Assembly: GCA_018985225.1 (NCBI GenBank) | Contig: JADGIF010000031.1 | Span: forward strand, 1-25,000 | Direction of reading: 5' to 3' | DNA: 25,000 bases | From: Amoeboradix gromovi | Taxonomy: Eukaryota; Sanchytriomycota; Sanchytriomycetes; Sanchytriales; Sanchytriaceae | Shown: positions 24,936-25,000 of the stretch, piece by piece | Numbering within the stretch: the stretch's first letter is position 1 | How the letters are laid out: every line of letters starts with the position of its first letter | Notes under the pieces: generated by a model | What the model was told of the DNA's origin: nothing | The model's database searches: none | What the model saw: only the letters and a program-made list of their open reading frames with translations | Position numbers and translations under genes: made by a program

Positions 24936-25000
24936 TTGTATTGATACATTAACGTCCTCCTTATATTGCAGGAATTAGAAATGCAAGCAAATTTGACACG

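Overview
The window is AT-rich nuclear DNA of a eukaryote. The clearest marker is the first 123 nt of an 18S (SSU) rRNA gene on the minus strand (7611-7733), flanked on its 5' side by a GC-rich stretch that resembles an external transcribed spacer. Other eukaryotic signs are a UPF1/Senataxin-like helicase ending in a CaaX box, a plant/oomycete/chytrid-type leucine-rich-repeat (LRR) membrane protein, a Fanzor (eukaryotic TnpB) remnant and short telomere-like repeats. Fanzor plus IS607-type transposase plus LRR proteins would fit an early-diverging fungus such as a chytrid, but also other protists or endogenised giant-virus DNA. I cannot name the species. All intact genes read in the standard code and lack introns inside the window.

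Layout. 1-1.75 kb, minus strand: a membrane-hairpin coiled-coil protein running off the left edge, then a broken gene with DEDDh-exonuclease-like motifs that ends near three ATTAGGG units. 1.8-2.7 kb: an intact Cys-containing unknown protein on the plus strand. 2.7-4.9 kb: gene fragments and repeats. 4.9-5.7 kb: two small unknown genes in tandem on the minus strand. 5.8-7.1 kb: a plus-strand membrane-protein gene broken by many stops. 7.5-8.2 kb: the rDNA fragment and the first copy of a ~170-bp repeat ending in CCCCAAAA units. 8.4-10.6 kb: the helicase. 10.75-11.65 kb: an unknown pseudogene and the Fanzor C-terminus. 12.1-13.5 kb: the LRR protein with a duplicated cap fragment in frame upstream. 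13.9-14.4 kb: a Ser/Thr-rich membrane-protein pseudogene. 14.6-15.04 kb: a perfect 40-bp inverted repeat and the second copy of the ~170-bp repeat. 15.1-17.25 kb: a divergent pair, an intact unknown gene (minus) and a broken GIY-YIG-like locus leading into a 287-codon unknown frame (plus). 17.5-20.8 kb: several disrupted unknown genes, ending with a PD-(D/E)XK/HsdR-N-like nuclease pseudogene. 21.1-21.75 kb: an IS607-family serine recombinase interrupted by one TAG. 22.0-23.5 kb: a small pseudogene and an intact alpha-helical unknown. 24.16-24.94 kb: a beta-propeller-like protein with five regularly spaced Cys pairs.

Overall, about ten intact genes are interleaved with at least ten genes disabled by single-base frameshifts and by stops of all three types. 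The recognisable dead genes are enriched in nucleases and transposition proteins (Fanzor, IS607 transposase, GIY-YIG, PD-(D/E)XK, possibly DEDDh). This suggests decaying mobile or giant-virus-like DNA inside a host chromosome; that last step is inference.
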